DNA from: Lineus longissimus
Lineage: Eukaryota > Nemertea > Pilidiophora > Heteronemertea > Lineidae
Direction of reading: 5' to 3'
Assembly: GCF_910592395.1 (NCBI RefSeq)
Contig: NC_088312.1
Span: 22,697,292-22,761,291, forward strand
DNA: 64,000 nucleotides
The notes below the pieces were generated by a model. It made no database searches, had not been told where the DNA came from, and saw only the letters and a program-made list of their open reading frames with translations. The translations under genes and the position numbers were made by a program. This document shows, piece by piece, positions 1-12,295 of this stretch. Positions within the stretch are counted from its first letter, which is position 1, and each line of letters opens with the position of its first letter.

Positions 1-87
1 CGGCAATGATGTACATCATAATGAAATAGTCACTGTTTGGTTGATTAAACTTAGAATGGAACTATCTGCACAAGATGCAAAGTTTGG

Positions 88-97
88 CACAACTGTG
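88..97. repeat. Left target-site duplication of hairpin element A
   Basis: The 10-mer CACAACTGTG here is repeated exactly and in the same orientation at 313-322, immediately outside the two ends of the inverted repeat. A direct repeat abutting both outer ends is what transposon insertion leaves behind, and 9-11 bp is the size made by Mutator-like transposases. Confidence 0.8.
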
Positions 98-312
98 ACC
101 CGCTCTACCAAAACTAGGCGCTTGTCGCATCTGAACTTGACAGGTTGATACGGACTTGTTGTTCATTTCCCTATTGTAGACCTTTTGTGAAATGTGACCA
201 AATCAGTTTGTAATAGATTTCACAAAAGGTCTACAATAGGGAAATGAACAACAAGTCCGTATCAACCTGTCGAGTTCAGATGCGACAAGCGCCTAGTTTT
301 GGTAGAGCGAGT
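98..312. mobile_element. Hairpin MITE (element A), probable MULE-type
   Basis: This 215-bp element is almost entirely palindromic. The left arm (98-193) and right arm (217-312) are each 96 nt and pair with only two mismatches, at arm positions 3 and 41, around a 23-nt loop (194-216). It is flanked by the exact 10-bp direct repeat CACAACTGTG (88-97, 313-322). There is no room for a transposase, so it must be non-autonomous. A long terminal inverted repeat plus a 9-10 bp target duplication fits Mutator-like (MULE) MITEs. The near-identity of the arms suggests recent insertion or arm homogenisation. A transcript through it would fold into a ~96-bp double-stranded stem. The superfamily is inferred from TSD length only. 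Confidence 0.8.
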
Positions 313-322
313 CACAACTGTG
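313..322. repeat. Right target-site duplication of hairpin element A
   Basis: An exact copy of the 10-mer at 88-97, directly outside the right arm of element A. Confidence 0.8.
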
Positions 323-3169
323 TTATGCATTGTGGATGTACGTACAATATGTACATGTTAGCTCAGTTAAACTTAGGATGGAGTACATTCGTCTCAACTT
401 TTGAATTCTAGTGGCTGTACATTGATGTGCATTGTATATTTAAACAGAGTCTTAATTCATGGTTTGTTTAGGGTGGAATAAACTTTACGTCGAACATGTT
501 ATTGGATTTATAATTCTTATTATCGTGTTGTTTTGAGCAATTTCCGATATGCCTAGAGGGCGCTCTTGGTAACCTGGATCTGACGTGTTATATGAGCTCA
601 TATGCTTATTATAAACAATGATGTAATTATGCAAATTTTCTCGTGCGTAAGCATTAGCGTCACAGGGTCAATGATGTCAGGTCATGCGCAGACTTTATCA
701 CGTGACCAGGTTTATTTCTGGTAAATTTGCTGTTTTTAGAACATAATTATAGCAAAATCTATTTTACAAACACATTTAGCTTATTTTTAGTAAGGGTTGT
801 GCCGTAAATAGTTGTTTGAACACATGATTTGTTTACCTGATTGTTTTTTTGCAGAATACGCTAGAGATATTGTGAAATGAATTGAAGAGTTGAATTAGGT
901 AGTAGAAGTAAACCAACAACACAAATAGTTTCAAACTGATGCACATTTGCGCCAAATATGGTTTACCTCAGAAATGAATTAATTGAATGATGCTACAATT
1001 CAGAAAGCATATTGATATAACTACTAAGTTTTATGATGACAGTGGACCAAATAATATGATTTGCTCTCAATAGCAAAATATCAGCAAGCCTCGTGATTTA
1101 TTTTTTTCACAATCTGCAAATTTATATTTCGAGATCAAACCTCTTAATGACAGAATCAGCACACAATGCCAACAATCCGATAGCTTTGGTAGAGAACCTT
1201 GATAAACACTCATATCAGTGCGAATATGGTCATTGCTGTCATTGTTTTGGAGTAGCCTCTATTTTAATCTCAGAGTTGCATCTGATAGAACTAATTCGAA
1301 AGGTTTTAAAAGTTCATAGGCTTGACAATGGTGGCTCAAATCAGCAACTGGACTGGCTCGCTTCACGGTTAGAGTTCGGGCAATCTCCACTATTACCTAT
1401 AAAGGGTTAAAGTGAGGGAGTTAGAGTTTCACATTTCACAGTACATAGCATGGATGGTACTATAGATAGATATCTCAGTTTCCACTGTATCGAGTGACAA
1501 TGATGCGAGGCGCTGGGGAGATAAACAATCGTTTTGATGTTGAATGCCAAAGGGAACTGGCGTGGGTCACACCTTTCAACCGTAACAATGAATCATGCCT
1601 TCCCATTTCAAACACTGATACCCAATTCAGGATTGTAGACAGACAGCCCTTTTTCATATTTTTAAAATCCACAAGAGGATAACGGATTGAAAATATTGTA
1701 TTTCCCAGTTTTTCAATTTCGGGGACCCTGTATGACGGTAAGAACTTGATTCTATGAATTTTCAAAAACGATGAAATAAAAACAAGGATTGGTGAAGAAC
1801 AATTTAAACCCAAAAAAACACAAGTAGCACATTTTGTTTCATAGATTCAAAGGATACCCCCCCCCCGCCCTCGATATTTAAGAAAATATTTGAAACTAAC
1901 CATGAATATTGGAGAATTGACCGAAAAAAACAGCTCAGCATCCCCACATTCTCGGACTCCTAGAGCCACCGTAACCCTGCCTAGACCTCCACAACATCAA
2001 AAGTAAAATACCAAACAAATGAAGGTTACAGTGATCACTAAAAAAAGACCAAAAACTAATGAATGTCGATTTAAAAAGCAGGTCTCACCTAATAAATAAT
2101 CAAGCGCTCTTTAACTGGTATCTGAAGACAATAATAAAACCACTTCTTGTTCTGCAAGTAGAAAAGTGAAATGAAATGAACCCCACATCATTTTGGATTA
2201 TGAGTCATACAGATCTCAATAAAGAGAATCAAAATATGTCAGTGCACAAAACAATGAAAAATATGCTTTTGGTATTTATCTATCAACAGAATTGTGTCTG
2301 TGTAACATTCGCTTTAAAATCTGTGCCTTTGACCACTACGTACTCTATTGAGAACGATGGGTCCAATGTACCTTTGAGCACAAATCATAAGCATGGCTTT
2401 CTCCACAGACAACCTGGGGACACACTCCAAGGAAAAGGATCAGTTCGTCAAATGTGCGGATGGTATAGTCCACACTCACATTAGCCAGTTGCCTTAATAT
2501 TGTATCACTAGGCTTTCATTCAAAACATGGTAGTGGAAAGATTAAGTTGACCGAACCATTTGTAGCTTTAAAAAAAAACTACACCAACATATCACTCTAA
2601 TTTCTTTGGTTTATTATCAAGGTGGTCCTGAAATACATTCTAATATATTTGGTTTGCCAAATTTGCTGCTGTAACTTATTCATACAAATTTGATATCAAT
2701 CATCAATCACAAAGAAATCTCAAATTCAATATATCAAATTCGAATGCATTATGAGAAATTCAAGAATGTATTTTGAGACTAACATGATGATAAATCCAAG
2801 AAATTTGAGCGATATTTTGCCGTTGCTTTATTTTAAAGATACAAATAGTTTGGTCAATTTATCTTTGCACTACCATTTTATGAACGAAAGCCCAGTAATA
2901 TGAGGCTGACAAGTCATTGATCTCCAAGCATGGTTTCAGTCATGATTTTACCTGATATTTTGATTTGAATTTGCCATTATCAGCAATCTTTCATTTATCC
3001 GGATTCTGAGTCATTAGTATCTCAAATAATGCTGGGATTCAAAATATCTGTCAAAAGATTTAATTTTTATTGCAATGATCTTGGTATTTTGTGTTACAAA
3101 TATAGGATTGATCTGACACACACAGAATCTCAGGGATATTTTTAGATGATGATTCATTTCTGTCTCGAG
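323..3169. other. No gene recognised
   Basis: This is AT-rich sequence with only short frames of about 60-110 codons on both strands, none with recognisable protein character. A palindromic E-box TCACGTGA lies at 698-705. A C-tract of ten (1857-1866) is followed by GCCC. No repeat unit was recognised by eye. Confidence 0.6.
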
Positions 3170-3815
3170 AAATCCTGGAGATTCTGACATCCAGAAACCA
3201 CCGGAAGAAAACTATACTCATTCTGCCCAGGTAATTACTTTAAAGGTCACATTGGAGAAATCCATCATGTTTGGAAAAAATACCTGTTATTCTGAGAGAC
3301 ATTTGATTAGTAATCTATAAGATCAATTCTTTTATGCGTCATTAGATGATGGGAGATCCCTGGGAATCTAAAATTGTCCGTTTTCACTCTCTGCCAGTTC
3401 TCACTTCCGATCAACAATAGATTTAAAACACTGCCCACTTATCGTTTTTCGAAATGTTACGTAGGAGAAATCCTTTATACCAGAAAACACCTCTTATATT
3501 TATAAACAACGATGAATAATACATATTATTAAGAGTTTGATATTGAATATCAGTGGGTCAATGGTCATTTTGAAAACAAGAACCTAAATTTCAGCCCACT
3601 TAAATTTTTTTCAAAGGTCAACTTGGGAAAATCCTTTTAACGTCGGAAAACACCTTTATTTTTAGTAACAATTTATTGACAGTCTTTATTTCTAATATCT
3701 TTAATTTTGTGTTGAATCATTTGATATTGTAGATTGAATCATTGGAAGCTAAAACTGATCATCTCGATAGGTCACGAAAACTGAGACAAACTTTAAAGAT
3801 CACAAAATTCCATTT
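3170..3815 (+). repeat. Diverged tandem repeat, ~160-210 bp period
   Basis: The motif GGAGAAATCC recurs at 3254-3263 and 3464-3473, with a variant (GGGAAAATCC) at about 3625-3634. A weaker fourth version lies near 3795. Each of the first three is preceded by a GGTCA- or GTTAC-like word and followed about 15 nt later by GGAAAA/GAAAACACCT. The spacing varies, so this is an old, indel-rich tandem family rather than a clean minisatellite. Nothing suggests coding. Confidence 0.45.
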
Positions 3816-4117
3816 TGGGTGTGGGCCTTACAACAGATGTTGATGCCAACAACAGCGATATTCGATGAAATCATTTCAAAATAAGTTAAAAGGGCATGAA
3901 CGGACAGCTCATCGAAATAGAAATATTTTCGATAAAGGACAGACTAAGTCTCGTGACTGATATTCTGAAACTGGGGTCCAAAATGAGTCATTTCTGAGGG
4001 TAAGATGTCCTAGACAAACTTTATAGGTCGGTTTTTCTATGTAGCAGCTGGCTAATGTCAGCACATCGCATCCATCCACCTTCGATAATCGTACACTTTA
4101 AGAAATCTAACTGAGTA

Positions 4118-4137
4118 GAAGAAGAAGAAGAAGAAGA
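4118..4137 (+). repeat. (GAA)n microsatellite
   Basis: About seven GAA units lie on the plus strand. The SINE copies elsewhere in the window end in the same trinucleotide tail, but no SINE body precedes this one. Confidence 0.9.
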
Positions 4138-6112
4138 TATTGAAGAATTTATTTCATTATGAAATAAAAAGTAGACGCCGATACAAACGAAAGCTTTTAC
4201 TTTCCAAAATCTAGATATTTCGTGAAACACCCCAAAAATAAAACGCAAGTGAAAATTAGGCGATTTACAGTAAGGTACTTAGTATCATGGCACATGCTGT
4301 GATAGAAGTGTTGATGAAATGCAGACAGAGCGACTCTTTTTTACGAACAAGGGATAAAACATTTCTTAAGAATCAAATACAAAACGTTGCTGCACTCGAT
4401 TATGCTTCCGTCTCCGAGAAAGCGTGGGCAACAAATCCTGCATCAAACAGGAAATCCTGCCGTTGACATTCACGAGAACGGGATTCACCCTGGCGACTTT
4501 TGATGCCAAGCTATATTGGGATCCGATAAAAGGTTTGTACAATCGTGGGCGGTGAATCTTGATTGTAAAAGCTTTTTACAAAGATTTTTCTTGTTTGACT
4601 TATATGGACAAATTAGTTGTATATAATACATGATCTGGCCATAAAATGACTTGTGGGAATTCCGTAAGTGATGACAGGCAGTATTTTGCTTATATTTAGG
4701 TATGATATGTGATTATTGTATGGATTCCTTTGCTAATAGGCCCATATTAGAACAGAACCGAGTCAGGTTAGTCGGATGCCATTGGATTTCCAGTCCAAAT
4801 GAAAGGGATCTTGGTCTATTTTAGAGGTTCTGATACGGTGGGCAGACATTCCAGACTCCTATTTTGTGATGGGATTAGGAACATATGAGATATTGTTTTA
4901 TTGGTAAATCTGTGCACGAGAATAGAATTGGAAGGTCAACCATCAGTCACAATCTTATATTTTTCACCAATGAGTCAGACTTCATGAAAAATAATACTGA
5001 AATTTTGAAAATGTGTTTTTTCAACCCAGCAGTGCTTTTCAGCTATTCCTTAAGGAATTACTGGTGCAAGCCCGCTCTTATAGTTATTGTGACCAAAGGT
5101 ATACGCTGACTGAGTTCCAATGAAACATTAAGGTTTCTAAAACGGCGCTCTGGGAAGAGATACGAGATATCTTTTGACCATGGTAATTTTGTCATACAGC
5201 GAGACAAAACCAACCTGCAGAAACGATCAGACTGAGTCCTTCAGTATTGGGTTTGGCCACCTGGGCTTGTTGAGAGTGTGTGTATGAGAGGGACCCAAGT
5301 CCGGCCTGGCTGAGGGTTGCAAGAATGGCGCCATGTAGGTTGGTACACAGCAAGTGGTGGATCTAGGGCGGTTTAGTCACCGGAACTGATTCACTAACAA
5401 ATATTGCCTGCAAGCATCTTAAAACTTGAAATATATTAGAAGGTGTAAAAACAACAAAGGCACCTTATGAAATGTTAGTGTCATTTGTACTATTGAGAAT
5501 GCCTCATTTTGAACGACATTTATAGCTCTTTGATAATTTTAAGCTTAAAAGGTCGAGAAATTGGGAAACACCTCCGAAAGTTATTTAGGATGAGTTATCT
5601 GACTGATCTAAAATAGTTCAATTGATCAAACAAATATTATTTGGTAATATAAACAAATCATAACGATTATTATAAAAATAAACTGGAAAACACCCATGAG
5701 GGATGAGTCATCCATTATCGATGCTATAAATATCCCGATAGCTTATCAATCAGAACCCTAGATAGAGATAGTATCGGGGACTCCTGCCTATTTACGATGT
5801 CCGATTCAAAAATAGCATCCACTTACTCTCAGATTACGCAAATGTTTCAAGGGTGTTTTCCGCGACACGTCAAAGATTGATGTCAGCGATTGATTTCACG
5901 CGGTGATAAATCGTAAGGCGATGTCGGCGGATTGATTATTGATGTATAAGGGGTGTAGCTGGATTAGCGAGAACGTCACAGAATAAACAATAGTGTTGAG
6001 TTCATTTTACGGAAAATTAGTTTTACCTCTATATTTTCTGTGAGAATCAAAAACAGACGTTCAAGGTTACTTGATGACCACTCAACTAGACATCCGGGTG
6101 ACATGTCTTAGG
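4138..6112. other. No gene recognised
   Basis: Apart from short chance frames I see nothing functional. The sequence just before the minisatellite (about 5820-5960) is less AT-rich and contains repeated GATTGAT words, but no exon signature. Confidence 0.55.
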
Positions 6113-6464
6113 TTCACTGCAGATCATCCTGGGGAAATCGGGGGTTCACTGCAGATCATCCTGGGGAAATCGGGGGTTCACTGCAGACCATCCTGGGGAA
6201 ATCGGGGGTTCACTGCAGACCATCCTGGGGAAATCGGGGGTTCACTGCAGATCATCCTGGGGAAATCGGGGGTTCACTGCAGATCATCCTGGGGAAATCG
6301 GGGGTTCACTGCAGACCATCCTGGGGAAATCGGGGGTTCACTGCAGACCATCCTGGGGAAATCGGGGGTTCACTGCAGACCATCCTGGGGAAATCGGGGG
6401 TTCACTGCAGATCATCCTGGGGAAATCGGGGGTTCACTGCAGATCATCCTGGGGAAATCGGGGG
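6113..6464 (+). repeat. 32-bp minisatellite, 11 copies
   Basis: Eleven head-to-tail 32-bp units begin with TTCACTGCAG, at 6113, 6145, 6177 and so on to 6433. They are identical except at one site, where AGATCATCC alternates with AGACCATCC. From copy 1 to 11 the variant base runs T T C C T T C C C T T, a blockwise pattern that suggests amplification of a two-variant cassette. Since 32 is not a multiple of three, a reading frame passes through all three phases, so the 148-codon open frame here means only that no phase contains a stop. It is non-coding in my judgement. Confidence 0.97.
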
Positions 6465-7910
6465 TTAGTGTATGTTCGGTAAAAGTAGACATTTCGGGCT
6501 TTTTTTATTTTAAATAATATCAACTATGACAGAATTCAGGTGGATTTGATTAGGAACTCCCCTCCGATATTCTCTCACCGGCAGGATACACAGCCCCGTA
6601 TATTTCGAATTGAGATTCCATAATGAAGAAGGTTTTCATTCATGCTACCAGGTATTATACCACCATTCCCCAGAAGAAGTCTCCCAGACGTGGGCTCAGA
6701 GTGAATGTATGCAATTAGTGGCAAATTCATTTAATCAATCCCAACAAGGGACATTGCTGAGCTTTCCACATTAAAACTTACATTGAAACTCTACGAAATG
6801 TCACAGGGTTACCATTGATGAAAGTGAGGCTCTGGCTGACAATGGCGTTTCTATTCCGAATGAGATTTCGCCTCTCACACTTCGGTCAGGATAGCCCAGA
6901 ATACGTCACTTATTGGTCTAGGTTTTGATCCAGAGAAACCCCCACACCCCACACAGGGCTTATCCAATTAGAATAACGACTTATAAGACGTTTTAAGAAA
7001 GTTTCCTTATCTGTGTTTGTGTAGGAAACTTTAGGTGCCCCAAGTTTTAAGGAAGGCTTGAAAGCTTGAAGGAAGTTGGGAACTTCCATCAGCTAATGGA
7101 AAAGCCTAAGGATTGCCCATTATTCCTCATACCTTCTTGAAGAAACCCCCTCACATTTAAAAGCAAATAATTGTTATGGTGACCATTGTAGGAATCAATA
7201 ACCATAATAAAGTTGACATTTCCAAGTGAAAATAATCAACACGCCACCCATATTCTATTGTCAACACCATGACATTAAGAAGAGCAGTCAAGAAACCTAA
7301 TTTTAGCTTCAAAGTTGGTTTTAAATGGTAATCCATTACAAGAAATAAAATCATTGTGGTTCCATCTGCTTGAACAAAAGCTAAAGGTTTTTTTTCAGTT
7401 TTGGGAACTGCGCATTTCACTTTCAAAATGGGTAAGTTGCACAAAGAAAGCATGATTTCAAAGTTTGTGTCTTAAACTGTTTTGAACTGCTGCTGGTTTC
7501 GAAGTGAGGTTGTTAAGGACAACATACCCAAACCAGCCAATCACAATGATTATATGATCAGATGAGAATCTTTCGAGATGAAAATGAAACTCTGTGTAAA
7601 ACTGGTTCAAGTTGAGATATAAAATTACCTAAGGTTGGACTCAATGACGGACATCAAACTTAGAAGACCTTGAGAGGTGATGGGAAGATGACACGAATCG
7701 CTTATAATTGAAATTTCTCCCATTGGGTCCAGTGTTTCTTGCCGTAATCTCGTAGAAATAAAGTATTTTGAGTTTTTAAAGTGTTTTTTGACTACACGAA
7801 TATGAACCCATTGAGGTTTTCAACCCAATGCTTTTTGAGAATCTGAAAAAACCTTATCAGGGGTGCATATTTGTGTTGACCGAAACACCATGCAATGTTT
7901 TTTAAAAGCT
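6465..7910. other. No gene recognised
   Basis: The interval between the two minisatellites is unremarkable. A 98-codon minus-strand frame (7157-7453) has no recognisable domain and is of a length expected by chance. Confidence 0.55.
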
Positions 7911-8989
7911 CAAAGCCTTTATTTCGAAGAGTGTTTGATCCAGCCAGGTCATTTGGGTACAATATTTCAAACCTTTATTTCGAAGAGTGTATGATCCAGC
8001 CAGGTCATTTGGGTACAATATTTCAAACCTTTATTTCGAAGAGTGTATGATCCAGCCAGGTCATTTGGGTACAATATTTCAAAGCCTTTGTTTCGAAGAG
8101 TGTATGATCCAGCCAGGTCATTTGGGTACAATATTTCAAACCTTTATTTCGAAGAGTGTATGATCCAGCCAGGTCATTTGGGTACAATATTTCAAACTTT
8201 TATTTCGAAGAGTGTATGATCCAGCCAGGTCATTTGGATACAATATTTCAAAGCCTTTGTTTCGAAGAGTGTATGATCCAGCCAGGTCATTTGGGTACAA
8301 TATTTCAAAGCCTTTATTTCGAAGAGTGTATGATCCAGCCAGGTCATTTGGGTACAATATTTCAAAGCCTTTATTTCGAAGAGTGTATGATCCAGCCAGG
8401 TCATTTGGATACAATATTTCAAAGCCTTTGTTTCGAAGAGTGTATGATCCAGCCAGGTCATTTGGGTACAATATTTCAAACCTTTATTTCGAAGAGTGTA
8501 TGATCCAGCCAGGTCATTTGGGTACAATATTTCAAAGCCTTTATTTCGAAGAGTGTATGATCCAGCCAGGTCATTTGGATACAATATTTCAAAGCCTTTG
8601 TTTCGAAGAGTGTATGATCCAGCCAGGTCATTTGGGTACAATATTTCAAAGCCTTTATTTCGAAGAGTGTATGATCCAGCCAGGTCATTTGGGTACAATA
8701 TTTCAAAGCCTTTGTTTCGAAGAGTGTATGATCCAGCCAGGTCATTTGGGTACAATATTTCAAACCTTTATTTCGAAGAGTGTATGATCCAGCCAGGTCA
8801 TTTGGGTACAATATTTCAAACCTTTATTTCGAAGAGTGTATGATCCAGCCAGGTCATTTGGGTACAATATTTCAAAGCCTTTGTTTCGAAGAGTGTATGA
8901 TCCAGCCAGGTCATTTGGGTACAATATTTCAAACCTTTATTTCGAAGAGTGTATGATCCAGCCAGGTCATTTGGGTACAATATTTCAAA
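7911..8989 (+). repeat. 56/57-bp minisatellite, ~19 copies
   Basis: Nineteen units each contain the core GATCCAGCCAGGTCATTTG. Two length classes exist: 56 bp (junction AAACCTTTATTT or AAACTTTTATTT) and 57 bp (junction AAAGCCTTTRTTT). The variant GGATA, instead of GGGTA, occurs in units 6, 9 and 12 and is each time followed by a unit beginning AAAGCCTTTG, so units have been copied in blocks. Both strands are open for long distances (up to 191 codons) because 57-bp units keep phase and no phase contains a stop. The phase breaks at every 56-bp unit, which argues against coding. Confidence 0.97.
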
Positions 8990-11831
8990 CTTAAGGGCAA
9001 TGACCTAAACATGATAATGGTGACAAAGGAAGTGGACAATAAAATCGATAGATCAAAGAAGCAGCTAAGTAGAAACAATGTAAAAAAACAATGTGACTGC
9101 CATCTTTGATGATCTTTGCTTAAGGTACACTTTTCTGGTCCGAATCACCTCAACTTTACCAAAACCACGCATTCATTCTATGCAGTCTACTGTACACTAT
9201 ATACTATAGTAAAGATTTGGGATTATTGACTCCTTCTGAGGTAAAGCTGTATCAAGTACCTCGGAAATAAGCAGACGGTTTAGCAATACCTGTTGCTTTT
9301 GATGTCTCATATCATTAAGAGCAACACCTACTCACAATAATGTCTGAACTCTGTTGCCGTTTGAGAACTTGATATCTCTGATATTGTCAATTTGAAATCC
9401 TCAGCCAAGTTTATTCATTATCCATCAAATCCTGATCTAAATTGAAAAGTCAACCATTCATCAACTTTCTGAATGGGTCTGACAATACCCGCACTTCAGA
9501 GTAGAGTTTAATTCAACTTATGTAAGGTGAAGCTAGTGTAGATTCAATGCAATGTACTAAACTCTCCAAGATAGTATGTGCCATATATCACACGTGAATG
9601 ATCCACTCTCTTCAAACAGACCTAAACCATTCATTCTATCGCTTCATTACGTCTCGTGCAAATTGTGATAATCAACATTTTTTATAAAAAGCACAAATTT
9701 AAAATCGAAACTTTAAGAAAATTTCAATGATTCAACTTGAAATGGTATCATAATACATGTATACCATTTTTATGTGTTTCAACTCATCCAGGGAATTAAC
9801 AAACATATCTTAGCTAGTCTTTTTAAGTTTACCGTCATCATAATTGTGTATCTTTATAGCTGACATTTAAGATCACAATCATTATTTACACAGTAGTCAC
9901 TTCTCACGGATCTACTGTACAACACACTCTCTTCATCTCAAAACTTTTTATAGTATCGTTGAACCCCCAAATTATTTAAAATGCTTAAGAAACAGATTTC
10001 ATTGAACACCAAATATGCCTTTAACGTGAAGAACAGCCCACTCGCTATGCCACCTCAAGCACAAGAGCACCTAGCAGACATTTTCATTCTTAAGTATTTT
10101 CAACTACAAAAGGATTACAGTGTGCTGGAAGAATCTCAAACATGCTATCTCAATCACCATCATCTACTTCAGGTGCAAACGACACAATAGCACTACAGCT
10201 GCACCTGTCTCGGCCATAATCTGTAACAACGTACCTCTTTTCAACATTGAGTATTTGCCAACTTTCCAAACGATTTCAACTGGTCCAAAAAGGGCTTATC
10301 ACTGGCATGGGGCAATTCTTCTTCGAGCTATCAAATTCAAGGTCGCATTGCTAAAAGCCTTGCCTTAAAGTATATTACCCCAGTGTCCTTCTTCATTAAG
10401 CTTTTAAGAAATTTTCAATCGAATGCGTTTTCGAAATAATCATAATCTTTTTGTTGTTGTGGACGACAACACAGCGGCAGCGAATGCCATATCAAACACA
10501 GAATCTCAATCAGCAAGCAGTATGTCTTTCCCATTCAGTATAGTCACATTTTGCATAGACCTCAATACACCAAAAACAAGCTGCATCAACAGCCAGTCAT
10601 ATTCAGGCTTACAAGTGAAGAAGCAAGGTCAAGGCCGTCTGAATGCGACAATCAATCTCGATGCCTGCACTTGATATACAAGCTTTTTATGTTGTCGAAG
10701 GCACAACCTTTACTTCACAATTGAACTATTGTGCATGAAACAGAAAGCTAATAATATACGCGAAAATCTTTTAGCATTGTTCCCAAATGATTTATTCAGC
10801 GCTCAAAATACTGGATTCACCATCAGCATCATTTTTTTCCAGTCATCTTCAGCCTTGACTGAGCAAGATGGGATCAATACTTGCATGGCCTTTATCATAC
10901 ATGATTCGTTCTCCATTTCAAGAACCTTCTTTTATACTGTTATTGTTGTCGCCCTACAAATGCAGTCAGTTGGGATATCAGGAAATCCTGAAAATAATGA
11001 ATAGTTTGAAATTGAGTATTGGCTTATGTGAAGGCAAGTGCCTTCACTATAATAGTAACTGTAGTTCGATTGGAAATCTTCATCAAGCGATGGTTTGCAC
11101 CAGACCATTCTTCATCTCCTCGCATTGTTGATTTCCCAAAAGTCGTCAAAATCTCCAGTGTAACATCCTCATTGACAGCATCAATACTTTGCCAAGGTTT
11201 GGTCAGACAGCCAGCTATAGCCTACTGAACTGTTTTTTACCCTTAGTATCTAGAGACTGGTGTCTGCCTTCAATCTTGCAGTGATTGAGAACCATGCTTT
11301 TTTACACTTGTAATGATTCCAAGTCTGCTGGGGTTTTTAAAACTTCAAAACGAAGGCATCATAGGACCACATGTGAAGTCATTGAGGCCAAATCGATATA
11401 AATAGCTGTTGACTGAACAGCTGGGATCGGGACAATCAAACATGTCAAATGGTATTTCAGAGCAGCTTTTTCAATCTTTACAGCTTGTAAAGGTCACACG
11501 CACAGCAACCCACAGCAGCAAGTAGAGTGTTATAATGAGAAACATCAGATACAAAACACTCTCATAGCAGAATCTAAAGGAGATCTCGTCATTTATTTGA
11601 GACAGTCTATAACTGCTGCCAATAGCTTGAGGGACCTATCTCACAATCAGATCAAATATTATGAGATTTGAAACCAAAAGATGTTCTAAATACCATAGGG
11701 ACGCTGACATGTACATCAGCTTCTTAATTCGAATGCAGTCAGAAATTAAACAAGCTTTCAAGTCAAAAAATTATCAGATTTCTTGATGTAAACCTTTAAC
11801 CTTCAGTGTCGAGATGAAGGGTCGCGCCATC
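8990..11831. other. No gene recognised; weakly coding-like on minus strand at ~10.0-11.8 kb
   Basis: From 11764 down to 11273 one minus-strand frame runs 164 codons with only three internal stops. From 11221 down to 11027 a different minus frame is open for 65 codons, and further interrupted open blocks continue toward 10000. Plus-strand frames also tile 9981-11228, as often happens opposite old coding sequence. No domain or family could be recognised, there are stops and frame changes, and a run like this can arise by chance in 64 kb. It could be a decayed transposon ORF or simply stop-poor DNA. Confidence 0.2.
11820..11831. repeat. Target-site duplication, 3' side of inverted SINE
   Basis: GGTCGCGCCATC here matches GGTCACACCATC at 12196-12207 at ten of twelve positions. 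The two words lie directly outside the (GAA)n tail and the head of the SINE. Confidence 0.6.
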
Positions 11832-12195
11832 TTCTTCTTCTTCTTCTTCTTCAGCGTTCGCTCTGCTCTGAGTAATCCTCCTCCAAGGCGGGATGAGCGT
11901 ATCCTGCGTGCCACTACGGTTAGGCGCCAATTGGGTTTATTGGCCTAGTGGTCCGATAGAGTCCACGCAAGCTCTTATGTTTCTCACTTGGTGGGGTATT
12001 AGCTTGCCCTGGTACAGGTACAAGGAACCTCGGTTTTGAGTATCATTCGAAGGCCTGTGAAGAGCCAGGAATTTTAGTTCCTTGAAAGCCACGCCGGTTC
12101 ATCCAGACATACGATCATGGATTCTCCCCGGGATCGAACCCGGGCCCTATTGCGTGGTGGCCAGCAGTGTAAACCACTAGGCCATGAGGCTCCTT
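11832..12195 (-). mobile_element. tRNA-derived SINE, minus orientation
   Basis: Read on the minus strand it starts with a tRNA-like head holding an internal RNA polymerase III promoter. The A box TGGCCTAGTGG is the complement of 12174-12184 and the B box GGTTCGATCCC is the complement of 12130-12140. Their starts are 44 nt apart, as in tRNA genes. A ~250-bp tRNA-unrelated body follows, ending in a (GAA)n tail seen as CTT repeats from 11832. An independent copy lies at 61761-62162. SINEs do not code for protein and depend on a partner LINE for mobilisation. The imperfect target duplication (11820-11831, 12196-12207) suggests moderate age. Confidence 0.9.
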
Positions 12196-12295
12196 GGTCA
12201 CACCATCAAAACATGTTGACATAATGGTGGCCAGCAGTGTTAACCACTAGGCCATGAGGCTCCTTGGTCACGCCATCAAAACATGTTGATATAAT
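12156..12295 (-). repeat. 70-bp tandem duplication of the SINE head
   Basis: The segment 12156-12225 (SINE A-box region plus right flank, including GGTCACACCATC) is repeated at 12226-12295 with a few substitutions, for example GGTCACGCCATC. The second copy keeps the A box but lacks the B box. The duplication happened after the SINE inserted, because it includes host flank. Confidence 0.9.

Noticed and set aside
6071-6517. 148-codon open frame FTADHPGEIGG-type repeat protein
   Set aside because: It is the three-phase reading of a 32-bp minisatellite; the period is not a multiple of three and no exon signals surround it.
8136-8843. Long overlapping frames on both strands (up to 191 codons)
   Set aside because: They are translations of the 56/57-bp minisatellite, and the phase breaks at each 56-bp unit.
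6113-8989. CRISPR-like repeated units
   Set aside because: Units are contiguous without unique spacers, and the context is a eukaryotic genome.
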